A DNA stretch of 61,778 bases from assembly GCA_039029395.1 (NCBI GenBank), contig JBCCGG010000036.1, positions 1 to 61,778 on the forward strand. The letters are read 5' to 3'. How positions within the stretch are numbered: position 1 is the first letter of the stretch; each line of letters starts with the position of its first letter. Of this stretch, positions 1 to 8,811 are shown one piece after another. The position numbers and the translations under genes were made by a program. The notes under the pieces were generated by a model. The model was not told where the DNA came from. It searched no databases and was given only the letters and a program-made list of their open reading frames with translations. The stretch is from JBCCGG01 sp039029395 (GTDB lineage Bacteria > Pseudomonadota > Alphaproteobacteria > Kiloniellales > JAKSDN01).

Positions 1-142
1 CTGGATAAACCGCAACCGTCGACTGGCCAAGGACTTCGAGGAAACAATCGACTCTGCTCGGGCCTTCCTCTACGCAGCCTCTGTGATGCTACTCATTCGG
101 CGAATCGCTAGGGCATCATAACTTTCGAAACCGACTCTAAGG
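1..142 (+). mobile_element. Right end of an IS5-like insertion sequence
   Basis: The window opens inside an insertion sequence. A transposase C-terminus ends at 121, and it is followed at once by ACTTTCGAAACCGACTCTAA (about 122-141), which resembles the terminal inverted repeat of the IS427 group of IS5 elements. The left end lies outside the window, so the repeat cannot be matched to its partner and the exact boundary is a guess. Confidence 0.6.
2..121 (+). CDS. IS5-family transposase, C-terminal fragment (partial)
   Basis: An open frame enters from the left edge and stops at 119-121. Its last 39 residues begin WINRNRRLAKDFEETIDSAR and continue into a hydrophobic tail with LLIRRIARAS. This is the ending of the DDE transposases of the IS5 (IS427-like) group, which carry out cut-and-paste or copy transposition. 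The conserved part here is the region around the last catalytic Glu (the E of DFEE). Whether the complete gene is intact cannot be seen. It lies just upstream of the pilus locus and may have inserted there. Confidence 0.75.
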   Translation, partial: WINRNRRLAKDFEETIDSARAFLYAASVMLLIRRIARAS

Positions 143-584
143 AAAAACCTTGCTTTCGATAGTTAAAGTTTGTCGCCCAGCGATCGGCAGTGTTCTTTGG
201 TCAACTGGAGAAACACGGACGACCATTTGCGGAAGCGTGAAAAACATCCATAGATCAACATGTTAGGCTCTGTCTCGATCCTCTCAGAAGGCACGAAGCC
301 CAGCACAGATAATGCGTTAACAAATCGTTAACAAATTAACAAAGATCGATTTTACATCAAATTCAATATCCTTGACGCAAATGACACTTTGATCACGCCT
401 TCACTGCTAAGCCTGTCGCCGATGGTTGAATGAGCAGGCACATCAATCTTGCTCAACCTCGCTGCTCGGAACCTCTGGCTGCGCAGGTAGCGTGTCCGCC
501 TAGTGAGTTCAACCAACGTTGGGGGCCCTTGGTGACGTTCTGCTGATCGTTCTGTTGGGGGCCATAACTTGCAAGGGAGACAGT
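122..584. other. Intergenic region upstream of the flp pilin gene
   Basis: About 460 bases without a convincing gene. The part from about 300 to 370 is clearly AT-rich and contains three closely spaced TTAA tetranucleotides, two of them forming a CtrA-type box (317-331). A TTGACG hexamer at 372-377 could be a -35 element, but no good -10 follows at normal spacing. The region most likely holds the pilus promoter and a leader of up to about 200 bases. Confidence 0.6.
317..331. promoter_or_regulatory. CtrA-type box (TTAA-N7-TTAA) upstream of flp
   Basis: TTAACAAATCGTTAA fits the alphaproteobacterial CtrA consensus TTAA-N7-TTAA exactly and is followed by C. A third TTAA is at 336-339. The box lies about 255 bases before the pilin start. 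In Caulobacter the pilin gene pilA is directly activated by CtrA, so the site fits the neighbouring gene. Binding itself is inferred. Confidence 0.65.
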
Positions 585-794
585 ATGATGGGAATGGCTA
601 GGTTGTTCCATCGGTTGTGGAAAGACGAGAGCGGCATCTCCTCGGTTGAGTATGCCCTTCTTTTGGCCCTGATCGCGGCCGGCATCGCGGTTGCCGCCTC
701 TGCTTTGGGCAATGCGGTTGAGAACGAGATCAACGCTGCTGCTGGTTGTATCTCCGCCACTGGCGGTAGTGTCAGCTCGGCCTGTGCTGGCTAA
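585..794 (+). CDS. flp: Flp/Fap-type major pilin
   Basis: A 69-aa class III prepilin, the structural subunit of the Tad pilus. A short basic leader ends at Gly17, followed by ISSVEYALLLALIAAGIAVA. The Glu-Tyr pair at mature positions 5-6 (E22, Y23) and the hydrophobic stretch are the hallmarks of Flp pilins cut by a CpaA/TadV peptidase, which is encoded at 11024. The short C-terminus has two Cys that could form a disulfide. The ATG at 585 or 588 is chosen because AAGGGAGA (573-580) sits just before it; an upstream in-frame start at 519 has no ribosome site. A strong hairpin follows the gene. Confidence 0.9.
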   Translation: MMGMARLFHRLWKDESGISSVEYALLLALIAAGIAVAASALGNAVENEINAAAGCISATGGSVSSACAG

Positions 795-862
795 AGACAA
801 TAAGAATACCAGTTAAACGCCAGTTTTGTCGTTTCTTGTTCACTGGCGTGAGCCTTAGAGCC

Positions 863-894
863 GTCCCGGCAGCTCGAAGCCGGGCTGCCGGGAC
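863..894 (+). terminator. Strong hairpin between flp and cpaB (attenuator or partial terminator)
   Basis: GTCCCGGCAGC (863-873) and GCTGCCGGGAC (884-894) form a perfect 11-bp stem with a 10-base loop, followed by a T-rich stretch (899-919) without a clean T-run. Lying between the pilin and assembly genes, it would let abundant pilin mRNA accumulate while limiting transcription of the machinery. Confidence 0.6.
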
Positions 895-960
895 GCTCAA
901 TTTGTTAGGAAATTTTGTTGGTTGATTTTCGCTTTCAGCGTTTCTGAAGGGGTCTAGGTG

Positions 961-2016
961 ATGAGGATGCGTGCCTTTCTGATGCTCGGCTTCGCTTTGC
1001 TCTTGGCGGGTGTGGTCGTTTATCTGTTCCAGGACTGGATGCAGCGGCAGATTCCGAAGGCGCCGGTGATCGTCCAGCAGCAGGAGCCGCAGATCGAGAC
1101 CACGAAGGTCGTGGTCGCGGCCTCGCCGCTGTTCTTCGGCAACAAGATCCGCCGCGAGAGCCTGCGCTTGGTCGATTGGCCGGCCGACTCGGTGCCGCCC
1201 GGAAGCTTCACGAACTTTGATGAGCTTCTGAGCGACGATGAGGAGCGCAGCACCCTGCGGGCCATCGAGGTCGGCGAGCCGATCCTGGCCAGCAAGGTCT
1301 CTGGCTTCGGCGGCCGCGCCATTCTCTCCGCGGTCATCGCCCCTGACATGCGCGCCGTCACAATTCGGGTCAACGACGTTAACGGCGTTGCCGGCTTCGT
1401 GCTTCCCGGGGATCATGTGGACATTCTGCTGACCCGCAAGGAAGGCGGCAGCGGCATGTTCACCGACGTCCTGTTGCAAAACGTCAAGGTCCTGGGCATC
1501 GATCAGGTCGCTAGCGAGAACCTGGAAAAGCCGAAGGTCGCCAAGGCGGCCACGCTCGAGGTGACGCAGCTGCAGGCCCAGAAGCTGGCTTTGGCCCAAC
1601 GGGTCGGACAGCTTTCCCTGGCGCTTCGCGATCTGTTGAACGTCGAGGCCGACCTGACCCGAACCGTCACGATTGCCGACCTGCGCGTCGGCGAAGCGAT
1701 CGAGCCGCCCAACCAGGAGCTGGTTAAGGACGTCACGCCGAAGAAGCCGCGCAAGCCGGTAGTCGTGAAAACGGCGAAGGCCAACAGCGGTCTCTCGGTC
1801 AGGATCGTGCGCGCCCTCCAGGCCTCTGAGTACAAGGTCGAGGCGGAGCGTTCGATCTCGAGCCAGCCGGCCTTTTCCAAGCCGCTCAACCTGCTGCCGG
1901 CGAAGACGATCGCGCCGTCATCCGACCAGGGCGACGAGGCCGGCGCGAGCGATGGTCAGACCGATGGCGGCGGTGGCTCGCCCACCAAGCTGGTTCCTGA
2001 GGCGCCGAGCACCTGA
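961..2016 (+). CDS. cpaB: Flp pilus assembly protein CpaB (RcpC)
   Basis: A 351-aa periplasmic Tad pilus protein thought to work with the CpaC secretin. One N-terminal membrane anchor (about residues 4-23) is followed by an SAF-type domain (about 48-115, with VVVAASPLFFGNKIRRESL) and an RcpC domain containing the typical RAVTIRVNDVNGVAGFVLPG and DHVDILLTR. The C-terminal 60 residues are Gly/Ser/Asp-rich and look disordered. The ATG at 961 is preferred over the adjacent GTG at 958 because GAAGGGG (946-952) is better spaced from it. It is the first gene after the flp hairpin and starts the assembly operon. Confidence 0.9.
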   Translation: MRMRAFLMLGFALLLAGVVVYLFQDWMQRQIPKAPVIVQQQEPQIETTKVVVAASPLFFGNKIRRESLRLVDWPADSVPPGSFTNFDELLSDDEERSTLRAIEVGEPILASKVSGFGGRAILSAVIAPDMRAVTIRVNDVNGVAGFVLPGDHVDILLTRKEGGSGMFTDVLLQNVKVLGIDQVASENLEKPKVAKAATLEVTQLQAQKLALAQRVGQLSLALRDLLNVEADLTRTVTIADLRVGEAIEPPNQELVKDVTPKKPRKPVVVKTAKANSGLSVRIVRALQASEYKVEAERSISSQPAFSKPLNLLPAKTIAPSSDQGDEAGASDGQTDGGGGSPTKLVPEAPST

Positions 2017-2175
2017 GATAAGGGAGTTACGGTCTTGTCCCACACGCTGATCGGGGCAAGACCTTGGGGGTACCAAGATGAACGTCACTTTGGCACAGAG
2101 GCTACTATCGATAGCATTATCGGGCATCTTTGCTTATCGAAGGTCGTCAAATCTAAGGAATTAGGGGAAAGTGGA

Positions 2176-3597
2176 ATGAGGTCGAACCCTTTCATAGAAG
2201 CCTTCAAACTGAGGCAGGCCTTCGCAGCCTTGGCATGCTGCGCGGCACTGATCTTCGCGGGTCAAGCCTCGGCGCAAAACACCATCGTCACCCAGGTCGA
2301 CAGCACCAAGCACGCTGGCGAGTTTGTGGTGCCGCTCAACAAGTCGCAGATTCTGCGGGTCGACGTTCCCTTTGCTGACCTCTTGGTTGGCAACCCGGAA
2401 GTCGCTGACGTCTTGGCCTTGACGGACCGTTCGGTCTATGTGCTGGGCAAGGCGCTCGGTTCGACCAACCTGACGATCTATGGCCGCAACAAGAACCTCT
2501 TGGCGGTGGTCGACCTGGTCGTCGCCTACGATATCGAAGGGCTCAAGCAGCAACTCTTCCAGCTGATGCCCGACGAGCAGATCGAGGTTCGGGCCGTCAA
2601 CGGCGCGATCGCTCTGAGCGGGATCGTGTCTGGCGCCGGCACCATGTCCCGGGCGCTCGCCGTGGCGCAGCAATACGCGCCGGACGCGGTGACCAACCTC
2701 ATGTCGGTCAAGGGCAGCCAACAGGTGCTCCTCAAGGTGCGCTTCGCCGAGATGTCCCGCCAGGTCGGCATGGAACTGGGTCTGTCGAACAGCATCGTTT
2801 CGGGCGACTCCTTCACCTTCCTGTCGGGTTTTCTGGATCCGACGGCCTTTGCCAACGTGATCGGCGACTTCGCCATCGGCGGCACCGACTTTCAGGTCGC
2901 TTTGGACGCCATGGAGCAGAAAGGCCTGGTTAAGATCCTCGCCGAGCCGAACCTCATCGCGCTCTCCGGCGACACCGCGAATTTCCTCGCCGGCGGCGAG
3001 TTCCCGGTGCCGATCGCCCAGGATAGCGACACGCTCAACACCACGATCACCGTTGAGTTCAAGGAGTTCGGTGTATCGCTCGCCTTCACTCCGACGGTCC
3101 TGGACGATGGTCTCATCAACCTGGTCGTAGCTCCGGAGGTCAGCCAGATCGATCTTTCCAACGCGGTCGAACTCAGCGGCTTCCGGATCCCCGGACTGAC
3201 CGTGCGCCGCGCAACGACCACCGTCGAGCTTCGTGACGGTCAGGCCTTCGCGATTGCCGGTCTGCTGCAGAGCGACTTCCGCGACACGGTCACGCAGTTC
3301 CCCGGCCTGGCCGACATTCCGGTGCTCGGCGCCTTGCTGCGCAGCACCGACTTCCAGCAAAGCGAGACCGAACTCGTGATCATCATCGAGCCCCATCTCG
3401 CCAAGCCGGCGCCGGCCAACGCCCTGGTGACCCCGGCCGACAATTTCGTGCCGCCGAGTCCGACCGACCTGTGGTTCTTCGGCCGTACGGAATCGACCCT
3501 TTCGCCGGGCTATCAGACCAACTATCTCGGCGCGGAAGCGCTCAGCGTTCAGAGTGCCGGCGGTATCCAAGGCGCCTATGGTCACATCGTCAAGTGA
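2176..3597 (+). CDS. cpaC: Tad pilus secretin CpaC (RcpA)
   Basis: A 473-aa outer-membrane secretin that forms the pore for the Flp pilus. A signal peptide ends near AGQASAQ (about residue 34). Next come a pilus/BON-like N domain (with GNPEVADVLALTDRSVYVLG) and the C-terminal secretin domain (about 235-415), with VLLKVRFAEMSR, ALSGDTANFLAGGEFPVP and LRDGQAFAIAGLLQ as family landmarks. The ATG at 2176 is chosen because AGGGGAAAG precedes it and a proper signal peptide follows. A longer in-frame reading from 2035 would bury the signal peptide. It lies between cpaB and a small lipoprotein, the usual order. Confidence 0.92.
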   Translation: MRSNPFIEAFKLRQAFAALACCAALIFAGQASAQNTIVTQVDSTKHAGEFVVPLNKSQILRVDVPFADLLVGNPEVADVLALTDRSVYVLGKALGSTNLTIYGRNKNLLAVVDLVVAYDIEGLKQQLFQLMPDEQIEVRAVNGAIALSGIVSGAGTMSRALAVAQQYAPDAVTNLMSVKGSQQVLLKVRFAEMSRQVGMELGLSNSIVSGDSFTFLSGFLDPTAFANVIGDFAIGGTDFQVALDAMEQKGLVKILAEPNLIALSGDTANFLAGGEFPVPIAQDSDTLNTTITVEFKEFGVSLAFTPTVLDDGLINLVVAPEVSQIDLSNAVELSGFRIPGLTVRRATTTVELRDGQAFAIAGLLQSDFRDTVTQFPGLADIPVLGALLRSTDFQQSETELVIIIEPHLAKPAPANALVTPADNFVPPSPTDLWFFGRTESTLSPGYQTNYLGAEALSVQSAGGIQGAYGHIVK

Positions 3598-3608
3598 GGG
3601 ATCAGACA

Positions 3609-3866
3609 ATGAAAATTCTATACGTTCTTCCCGTGGCCGCGGCGCTTGGCACTGCCGGTTGCGAATCCAAGGAACATCTGAGCGCCGATTTCGGCAACTC
3701 GGTAAATCACAACATGTCGCTCCACGTTGTGAACCCGGACCCGGTCTACCTGGCGCCCGAGATCCCTGATTTCAACGGAATCAGGGCAGAGGGTGCGATG
3801 GAGCGCTACGAGACCGGAACTGTGATCGAGCCCGAGCAGATCGAGACGTCGGATGTGAGCAACTAA
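3609..3866 (+). CDS. Small CpaD-like lipoprotein
   Basis: An 85-aa protein with a short signal peptide and a lipobox-like LGTAGC (Cys near residue 18), so probably a lipoprotein. The rest is short and acidic with DFGNSVNHNMSLHVVNPDP and a GAMERYETGT motif. Full-length CpaD is about 200 aa and also contains an FGNAxxxN-type region near its end, so I read this as a reduced CpaD-type partner of the CpaC secretin; this rests on position and a short motif. GAGGGA just upstream (3596-3601) supports the ATG at 3609. It sits 11 bases after cpaC. Confidence 0.7.
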   Translation: MKILYVLPVAAALGTAGCESKEHLSADFGNSVNHNMSLHVVNPDPVYLAPEIPDFNGIRAEGAMERYETGTVIEPEQIETSDVSN

Positions 3867-4097
3867 CGCGCTCGACCGGGGCGCAGGTGATTTAAGCCTC
3901 GGTGCCAAAACGGGGAGACCGTTCTGACGCGACGAACAAAACAACAAGAGCGCAACGTCACAAGAGCCACCGAGAATGCGCATCAGGATGATCCCCCGAT
4001 GGGGTGCGATTGAGAGCAGAAGATCGAAGACGCTGGTGACAATTGGGAAGCGAAATGCAAGGACGCCAAATTGTTTGGGATCGGGAGTAACACCAAA

Positions 4098-5306
4098 ATG
4101 CAGTTATCGCCAAACTACGAAGTCGTGGCGGTCTTGCGGTCACAAGAATCGAGCGCCTCTTTGCGAGCCGCCTGCAGGCATGTGAATGGAACCCAGGTGG
4201 ACGTCCAGGTCGGACGACTGCAAGAGGTCACGCCGGACAACAAGCACATCAAGGATCCTTCCGCCCTGTTGCTGGAGGTGGATCCGCGAGACAGCGTCGA
4301 GGTCGAGCTGCTCGAAAAGGTTATCCGCACCCATTTCCCGGACACGCCGGTCATCGCGACCGCGTCCGATATCACGCTGCCAGACATCCGCCTCCTGATG
4401 CGTCTGGGCGTCGTTGACGTGCTGCCCCAGCCGATCGCTGAGGCGGACCTTAAAACCGCGCTAGACCTGGCTGGGCGGGTCAAGGTGCGCGACAGCGGCG
4501 TACCGGGCGAGAGCGGGAAGGTGATCTCCTTCCTCAAGGGCGGCGGCGGCGTCGGCGCGACGACGCTTGCTGTTCAGTCGGCTTGCTTGTTGGCGGGAGG
4601 CGCCAAGGCGTCCAAGTCTATGGAGCACAACGTCTGCGTCATGGACTTGGACCTTCAGTTCGGCACGGCAGCGCTTTACCTCGACCTGGAAGGAAAGTTC
4701 GACTATCAGGACCTCGTGGCAGCGCCAAAGCGCCTGGACCGGGAGCTGTTGAACGGCGTTCTGGCCCGGCACGAGACCGGCGTCAGCGTCTTGCCGACGC
4801 CGCTGGATGTTCTGCCTCTCGACACCCTGACACCGGATTTCATCGGCGCCTGCCTGAAGGTGGCCCGAAAGGAGTTTCGCTACACCGTCCTAGATTTGCC
4901 CGAGGCCTGGACCACCTGGTCCTGCTCGGCGCTCGAGAACTCCGATCTCGTGGTACTGGTCACCCAGATGACCGTTGCCGGCATTCGCCAGGCGCGCCGC
5001 CAGCTAAACACGCTGAGGGATCAAGGCTTGAGCGAGCTGCCGGTGCGCGTCGTGATCAACCGCTTCGATAAGGGCTGGGGCAAGACGGTCCGCGTTAAGG
5101 AGGCCGAGAAGAGCCTCGGACGCAAGATCGATGATTACATCGTCAGCGACTACAGGACTGTGAGCGAGGCCATCAACCTGGGTGTGCCGCTGTCTAAGGT
5201 GAAGCGGAACAGCAAGGTCGAGAAAGGCATCCGCAAGCTGGTCGACCAGTTTGTCAATGAAGAAGTCGTGGAGAGTGGGCGCGTGGAGCCGCGAATCAAG
5301 ATATAG
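4098..5306 (+). CDS. cpaE: CpaE, MinD/ParA-like pilus localisation ATPase
   Basis: A 402-aa Tad locus protein with an N-terminal atypical receiver-like domain (about 1-125) and a C-terminal MinD/ParA-like ATPase. The deviant Walker A is KGGGGVGATT (147-156), and VCVMDLDLQFG follows as the Walker A' region. CpaE homologues place the pilus apparatus at the pole in Caulobacter. The receiver part lacks a clear phosphoacceptor pattern. The start at 4098 has GGGAGT (4083-4088) about nine bases upstream; a TTG at 4071 in the same frame is less likely. The 231-base gap before it shows no other gene. Confidence 0.9.
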   Translation: MQLSPNYEVVAVLRSQESSASLRAACRHVNGTQVDVQVGRLQEVTPDNKHIKDPSALLLEVDPRDSVEVELLEKVIRTHFPDTPVIATASDITLPDIRLLMRLGVVDVLPQPIAEADLKTALDLAGRVKVRDSGVPGESGKVISFLKGGGGVGATTLAVQSACLLAGGAKASKSMEHNVCVMDLDLQFGTAALYLDLEGKFDYQDLVAAPKRLDRELLNGVLARHETGVSVLPTPLDVLPLDTLTPDFIGACLKVARKEFRYTVLDLPEAWTTWSCSALENSDLVVLVTQMTVAGIRQARRQLNTLRDQGLSELPVRVVINRFDKGWGKTVRVKEAEKSLGRKIDDYIVSDYRTVSEAINLGVPLSKVKRNSKVEKGIRKLVDQFVNEEVVESGRVEPRIKI

Positions 5307-5337
5307 CGGCTCAACATAGGTGGTAAGGAGGAGCTGG

Positions 5338-6735
5338 ATGTTTTCCAAATTTCGCAATGCGAATTCTCAGGCGCAGAACTACTCGGATCAGTCCGTTGCA
5401 CTGATGCCTGATGGCACCGAGCTTGACGAGGACTTGCCGCTGGAGATCAACGGCCGCGCCACATCGCGCTACACGGACCTCAAGGTGCACCTGCATCAGC
5501 GGCTGCTCGACATGCTCAACTTGTCGATTATCGACAAGATGCCGCCAGACGAATTCCGGCGCGAGATTGGTGAGCTGGTGCGCGAGCTTTTGCTCGAAGA
5601 ACAACAGGCGCTGAACCTGAACGAGCGCAACCAGCTGGTGAACGACATCCTGGATGAGCTTCTGGGGCTGGGCCCGCTCGAGCCCCTGCTCAAGGACGCG
5701 ACGGTAAACGACATTTTGGTCAACACCCACAGCCAAGTTTTCGTCGAGCGTTTCGGCCGGCTGCAGATGACCCCGGTACAGTTCAAGGACGACCGCCATC
5801 TGCTGCGGATCATCGACAAGATCGTATCGGCGGTCGGCCGCCGGGTCGATGAATCCTCGCCCATGGTCGATGCCCGATTGGCGGACGGCTCGCGTGTCAA
5901 TGCGATGATCCCACCGATCGCGGTCGACGGCCCGCTGCTCTCGATTCGTAAGTTTGCCAAGATCCCTATCGACATGAGCAAGCTTATCGAGCTCAATACA
6001 ATTCCCCAGGAATGCGCCGAGCTGCTTCAGGGCATCGTAAAGTCGCGGCGCAACGTCCTGATCTCCGGCGGCACCGGTAGCGGCAAGACGACTTTGCTGA
6101 ACGCCATGTCGGCGTTTATCGATGCCAAGGAGCGGATCATCACCATCGAGGACGCCGCCGAGCTGCAGCTGCAGCAGATTCACGTGGCGCGCATGGAGAC
6201 CCGGCCCTCTAACGTTGAAGGTAAGGGCGAAATCAGTCAGCGCGACTTGGTCAAGAATGCGCTGCGCATGCGCCCCGACCGGATCATCGTCGGCGAGGTG
6301 CGTGCCGGCGAGGCCTTCGACATGCTGCAGGCTATGAACACAGGCCATGAAGGCTCGATGACGACGGTCCACGCCAACACCGCGCGCGACGCGCTGTCCC
6401 GTATCGAGCAGATGATCGGCATGGCCGGTCTCGAGGTTCCGGCAACCACGATGCGCGCCCAGATCGCCTCGGCTTTACACGTGGTGATCCAGCTCGAGCG
6501 CATGAGTGACGGCCGGCGTCGTCTGATCAGCATCGAAGAGATCACCGGCATGGAAGGCGAGGTGATCCAGATGCAGAAGATCTTCAAGTTCGAGCGTCTC
6601 TCGACCTCGGCCGACGGCTACATCAACGGCCGCTTCGTCGCCACGGGAATCCGCCCGAAATTCATTCAAGAGTTTGAGACCCGGGGCATCGAGTTCCCGG
6701 CCAACATGTTCGATCCCAACAGGGTACTGGGGTAA
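5338..6735 (+). CDS. cpaF: CpaF/TadA pilus assembly ATPase
   Basis: A 465-aa hexameric secretion ATPase that powers Flp pilus extension and, in TadA systems, retraction. After a helical N-terminal domain, the core has the Walker A GGTGSGKTT (about 243-251), a Walker B region with RPDRIIVGEVRAGEAFDMLQ, and the His box GHEGSMTTVHANTARDALSR. Length and motifs are standard for the family. The start is fixed by an unusually strong ribosome site, AAGGAGGAG (5325-5333). It lies 31 bases after cpaE and just before tadB. Confidence 0.95.
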   Translation: MFSKFRNANSQAQNYSDQSVALMPDGTELDEDLPLEINGRATSRYTDLKVHLHQRLLDMLNLSIIDKMPPDEFRREIGELVRELLLEEQQALNLNERNQLVNDILDELLGLGPLEPLLKDATVNDILVNTHSQVFVERFGRLQMTPVQFKDDRHLLRIIDKIVSAVGRRVDESSPMVDARLADGSRVNAMIPPIAVDGPLLSIRKFAKIPIDMSKLIELNTIPQECAELLQGIVKSRRNVLISGGTGSGKTTLLNAMSAFIDAKERIITIEDAAELQLQQIHVARMETRPSNVEGKGEISQRDLVKNALRMRPDRIIVGEVRAGEAFDMLQAMNTGHEGSMTTVHANTARDALSRIEQMIGMAGLEVPATTMRAQIASALHVVIQLERMSDGRRRLISIEEITGMEGEVIQMQKIFKFERLSTSADGYINGRFVATGIRPKFIQEFETRGIEFPANMFDPNRVLG

Positions 6736-6742
6736 CCTCGTC

Positions 6743-7750
6743 ATGGTCATCGAAACAGAATATGTAATTCTTGGGGCGGTCTTTATCTGCGCCATCCTGC
6801 TGATCGAGGGGCTCTATTACCTGATCCAGGATTCGACCCAAGGCCGGATGGCGGCGAACCGACGCATGAAGATGCTCGACTCGGGTGTTAGCCCACGCGA
6901 GGTCTATCAGGTCTTGCGGCGCGACCCCCGTGCCGATCTAGCCAAGTATGGTGCCGTGGGTCGCCCGCTGCGCTACCTCGATAGGCTGTTGTCCCAGTCC
7001 GGCCTGACGATCTCCTTCACCCGGGCGATCATCTTGATCGCAGCCTTTTGCGGACTGGTCATCTTCGGGCTCTTTTGGGCGGTCGCCCGCATCGGGACGC
7101 TGCCTCCGATTGTCGCCAATCCGGTGGTGCTGGTTATCGTCGGCGTCACGCTTGGCATCGTGATCTCGATCATGTTCTTGAGCCGTTTGGCGAAGAAGCG
7201 GATGCAGCTGTTCAGTGAGCAACTGCCCGATTCCCTCGACATCATGGTGCGCAGCCTTCAGGCCGGCCATCCGGTGGCCACGGCAATGGCGCTGGTGACC
7301 AAGGAGATGCGCGATCCAATCGGTTCCGAGTTTGGGTTGGCGGTCGACGAGATGACATACGGCCTGGATATGCGCGATGCCTTGGAAAACATGGGCCAGC
7401 GGGTCAACCACCCCGAAGTTCAGGATTTCCAGTACGTCCTGGTGTCGATCAACATTCAGCACGATACCGGCGGCAACCTCGCGGAAACGTTGGCCGGCTT
7501 GTCCCACGTTATTCGTCAGCGCTTTCAGATGTTCAAGAAGATTCGAGTGTTGTCGGCGGAGGGACGGCTCTCGGCGAAAATCTTGGCGGTACTGCCAATG
7601 CTGTTCGTGCTCATGATGGTCACCGGAAAGCCGGGTTTCTACACCGAGGTGATTGAAGATCCCTTGTTCTGGCCAATCGTCGGCATCGCGGTGGTCCTGC
7701 AGCTCATCGGCATGTACATCATGCACAAGCTGGTTAACTTCCGAGTCTAG
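6743..7750 (+). CDS. tadB: TadB (CpaG), inner-membrane pilus platform protein
   Basis: A 335-aa T2SF/GspF-type protein forming the inner-membrane platform with TadC. It begins with a membrane segment (IETEYVILGAVFICAILLIE), then has a central TM pair and the cytoplasmic T2SF domain with LDIMVRSLQAGHPVATAMAL, and ends with two TM helices. The reading from ATG 6743 gives the expected membrane N-terminus; the in-frame start at 6674 overlaps cpaF and is rejected. The gene follows cpaF by seven bases. Confidence 0.92.
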   Translation: MVIETEYVILGAVFICAILLIEGLYYLIQDSTQGRMAANRRMKMLDSGVSPREVYQVLRRDPRADLAKYGAVGRPLRYLDRLLSQSGLTISFTRAIILIAAFCGLVIFGLFWAVARIGTLPPIVANPVVLVIVGVTLGIVISIMFLSRLAKKRMQLFSEQLPDSLDIMVRSLQAGHPVATAMALVTKEMRDPIGSEFGLAVDEMTYGLDMRDALENMGQRVNHPEVQDFQYVLVSINIQHDTGGNLAETLAGLSHVIRQRFQMFKKIRVLSAEGRLSAKILAVLPMLFVLMMVTGKPGFYTEVIEDPLFWPIVGIAVVLQLIGMYIMHKLVNFRV

Positions 7751-7767
7751 GCGAAAGCGAGCGTGTT

Positions 7768-8766
7768 ATGAATTTTGAACAATTGCTAGGGCCGGACTTT
7801 CTGGACGTTATTCAGCCTCTGCTGGAAGGCGGCTCCCTTTATGTCATTCTCGGGCTCGTCTTCATCGCGATTGTCATCGCGGTCCTCGCCGTGAGCTCCT
7901 TGGTCGGTTCCCGCGACCCGGTAGAGCACAGGCTGGCAACGGGCACCACGGAAAACGACGTGGTCGCACCGGAGGTGCGCCGGGACAAGGAAAACTCGCT
8001 CTGGAACAATCTGGTGTCGACCCTCGAGAAGCATGGCTTCCCGATCGATCAGACCCGGGAATCAAGCTTGCGGCTGCGCCTTTATCAGGCCGGCTTCACG
8101 AACCCTTCGGCTGCGGTCGTTCATTACGTCGTCCGCGTCATTCTGGCGCTGGGCGCGCCTTTGGCGTTCCTGCTCATGGTGCCGCAGTTCTGGCCCGACA
8201 TGAGCGCCCAAAAGATCATGTTGTACACGGTCTTCGTGGCGGTCGCGGCGATTTACATTCCGCGCATCTGGGTGTCCATGCGCATCGATGCTCGCAAGCG
8301 GACCTATTTGGAAGGCTTTCCCGATGCCTTGGATATGCTGGTGGTTTGCGTGGAAGCCGGCCTTAGTCTCGATTCCGCCTTCACCCGCGTCGGCGAAAAG
8401 ATCGCCCGGGCCCATCCCTTGATGGCTGAGGAGATCGCCATGGTCTCGCTCGAGCTGCGTGCCGGCAAGACTCGGGTCGACGCCTTGCGCAACATGTCCC
8501 GGCGCATCGGCTTGGACGAGGTGAACTCTTTCGTCTCGCTGTTGATCCAGTCGGACCAGCTGGGCACCAGCGTGGCCCAGAGCCTGCGGGTCTATGCCGA
8601 GGAGATGCGCATCAAGCGGATGCTGCGCGCCGAGGAGATGGCCCACAAGCTGCCGGTCAAGCTGGTTGTGCCGCTGGTCACCTGCATTCTGCCGGCGATG
8701 ATCTGCGCGGTGCTGCTGCCGGCCATGATCCGCATTATTCGTGATGTGTTGCCCCATCTCGGGTAA
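7768..8766 (+). CDS. tadC: TadC (CpaH), inner-membrane pilus platform protein
   Basis: A 332-aa second T2SF-domain platform protein. It has an N-terminal TM (about 22-45), a middle TM region, and the T2SF domain with DALDMLVVCVEAGLSLDSAF and SLLIQSDQLGTSVAQSLR, then a C-terminal TM pair. TadB and TadC always occur in tandem and contact CpaF. It begins 17 bases after tadB, so the two are in one operon. Confidence 0.92.
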   Translation: MNFEQLLGPDFLDVIQPLLEGGSLYVILGLVFIAIVIAVLAVSSLVGSRDPVEHRLATGTTENDVVAPEVRRDKENSLWNNLVSTLEKHGFPIDQTRESSLRLRLYQAGFTNPSAAVVHYVVRVILALGAPLAFLLMVPQFWPDMSAQKIMLYTVFVAVAAIYIPRIWVSMRIDARKRTYLEGFPDALDMLVVCVEAGLSLDSAFTRVGEKIARAHPLMAEEIAMVSLELRAGKTRVDALRNMSRRIGLDEVNSFVSLLIQSDQLGTSVAQSLRVYAEEMRIKRMLRAEEMAHKLPVKLVVPLVTCILPAMICAVLLPAMIRIIRDVLPHLG

Positions 8767-8811
8767 CCGACCCAAGACCGATTAGACCCATTGAACAGGG
8801 GGGGCTTGAAG

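Noticed and set aside
2161..3609. 482-codon minus-strand frame opposite cpaC
   Set aside because: Antisense shadow of the secretin gene; its composition (Arg, Asp, Gly, His-rich) mirrors GC-rich codons and it has no domain.
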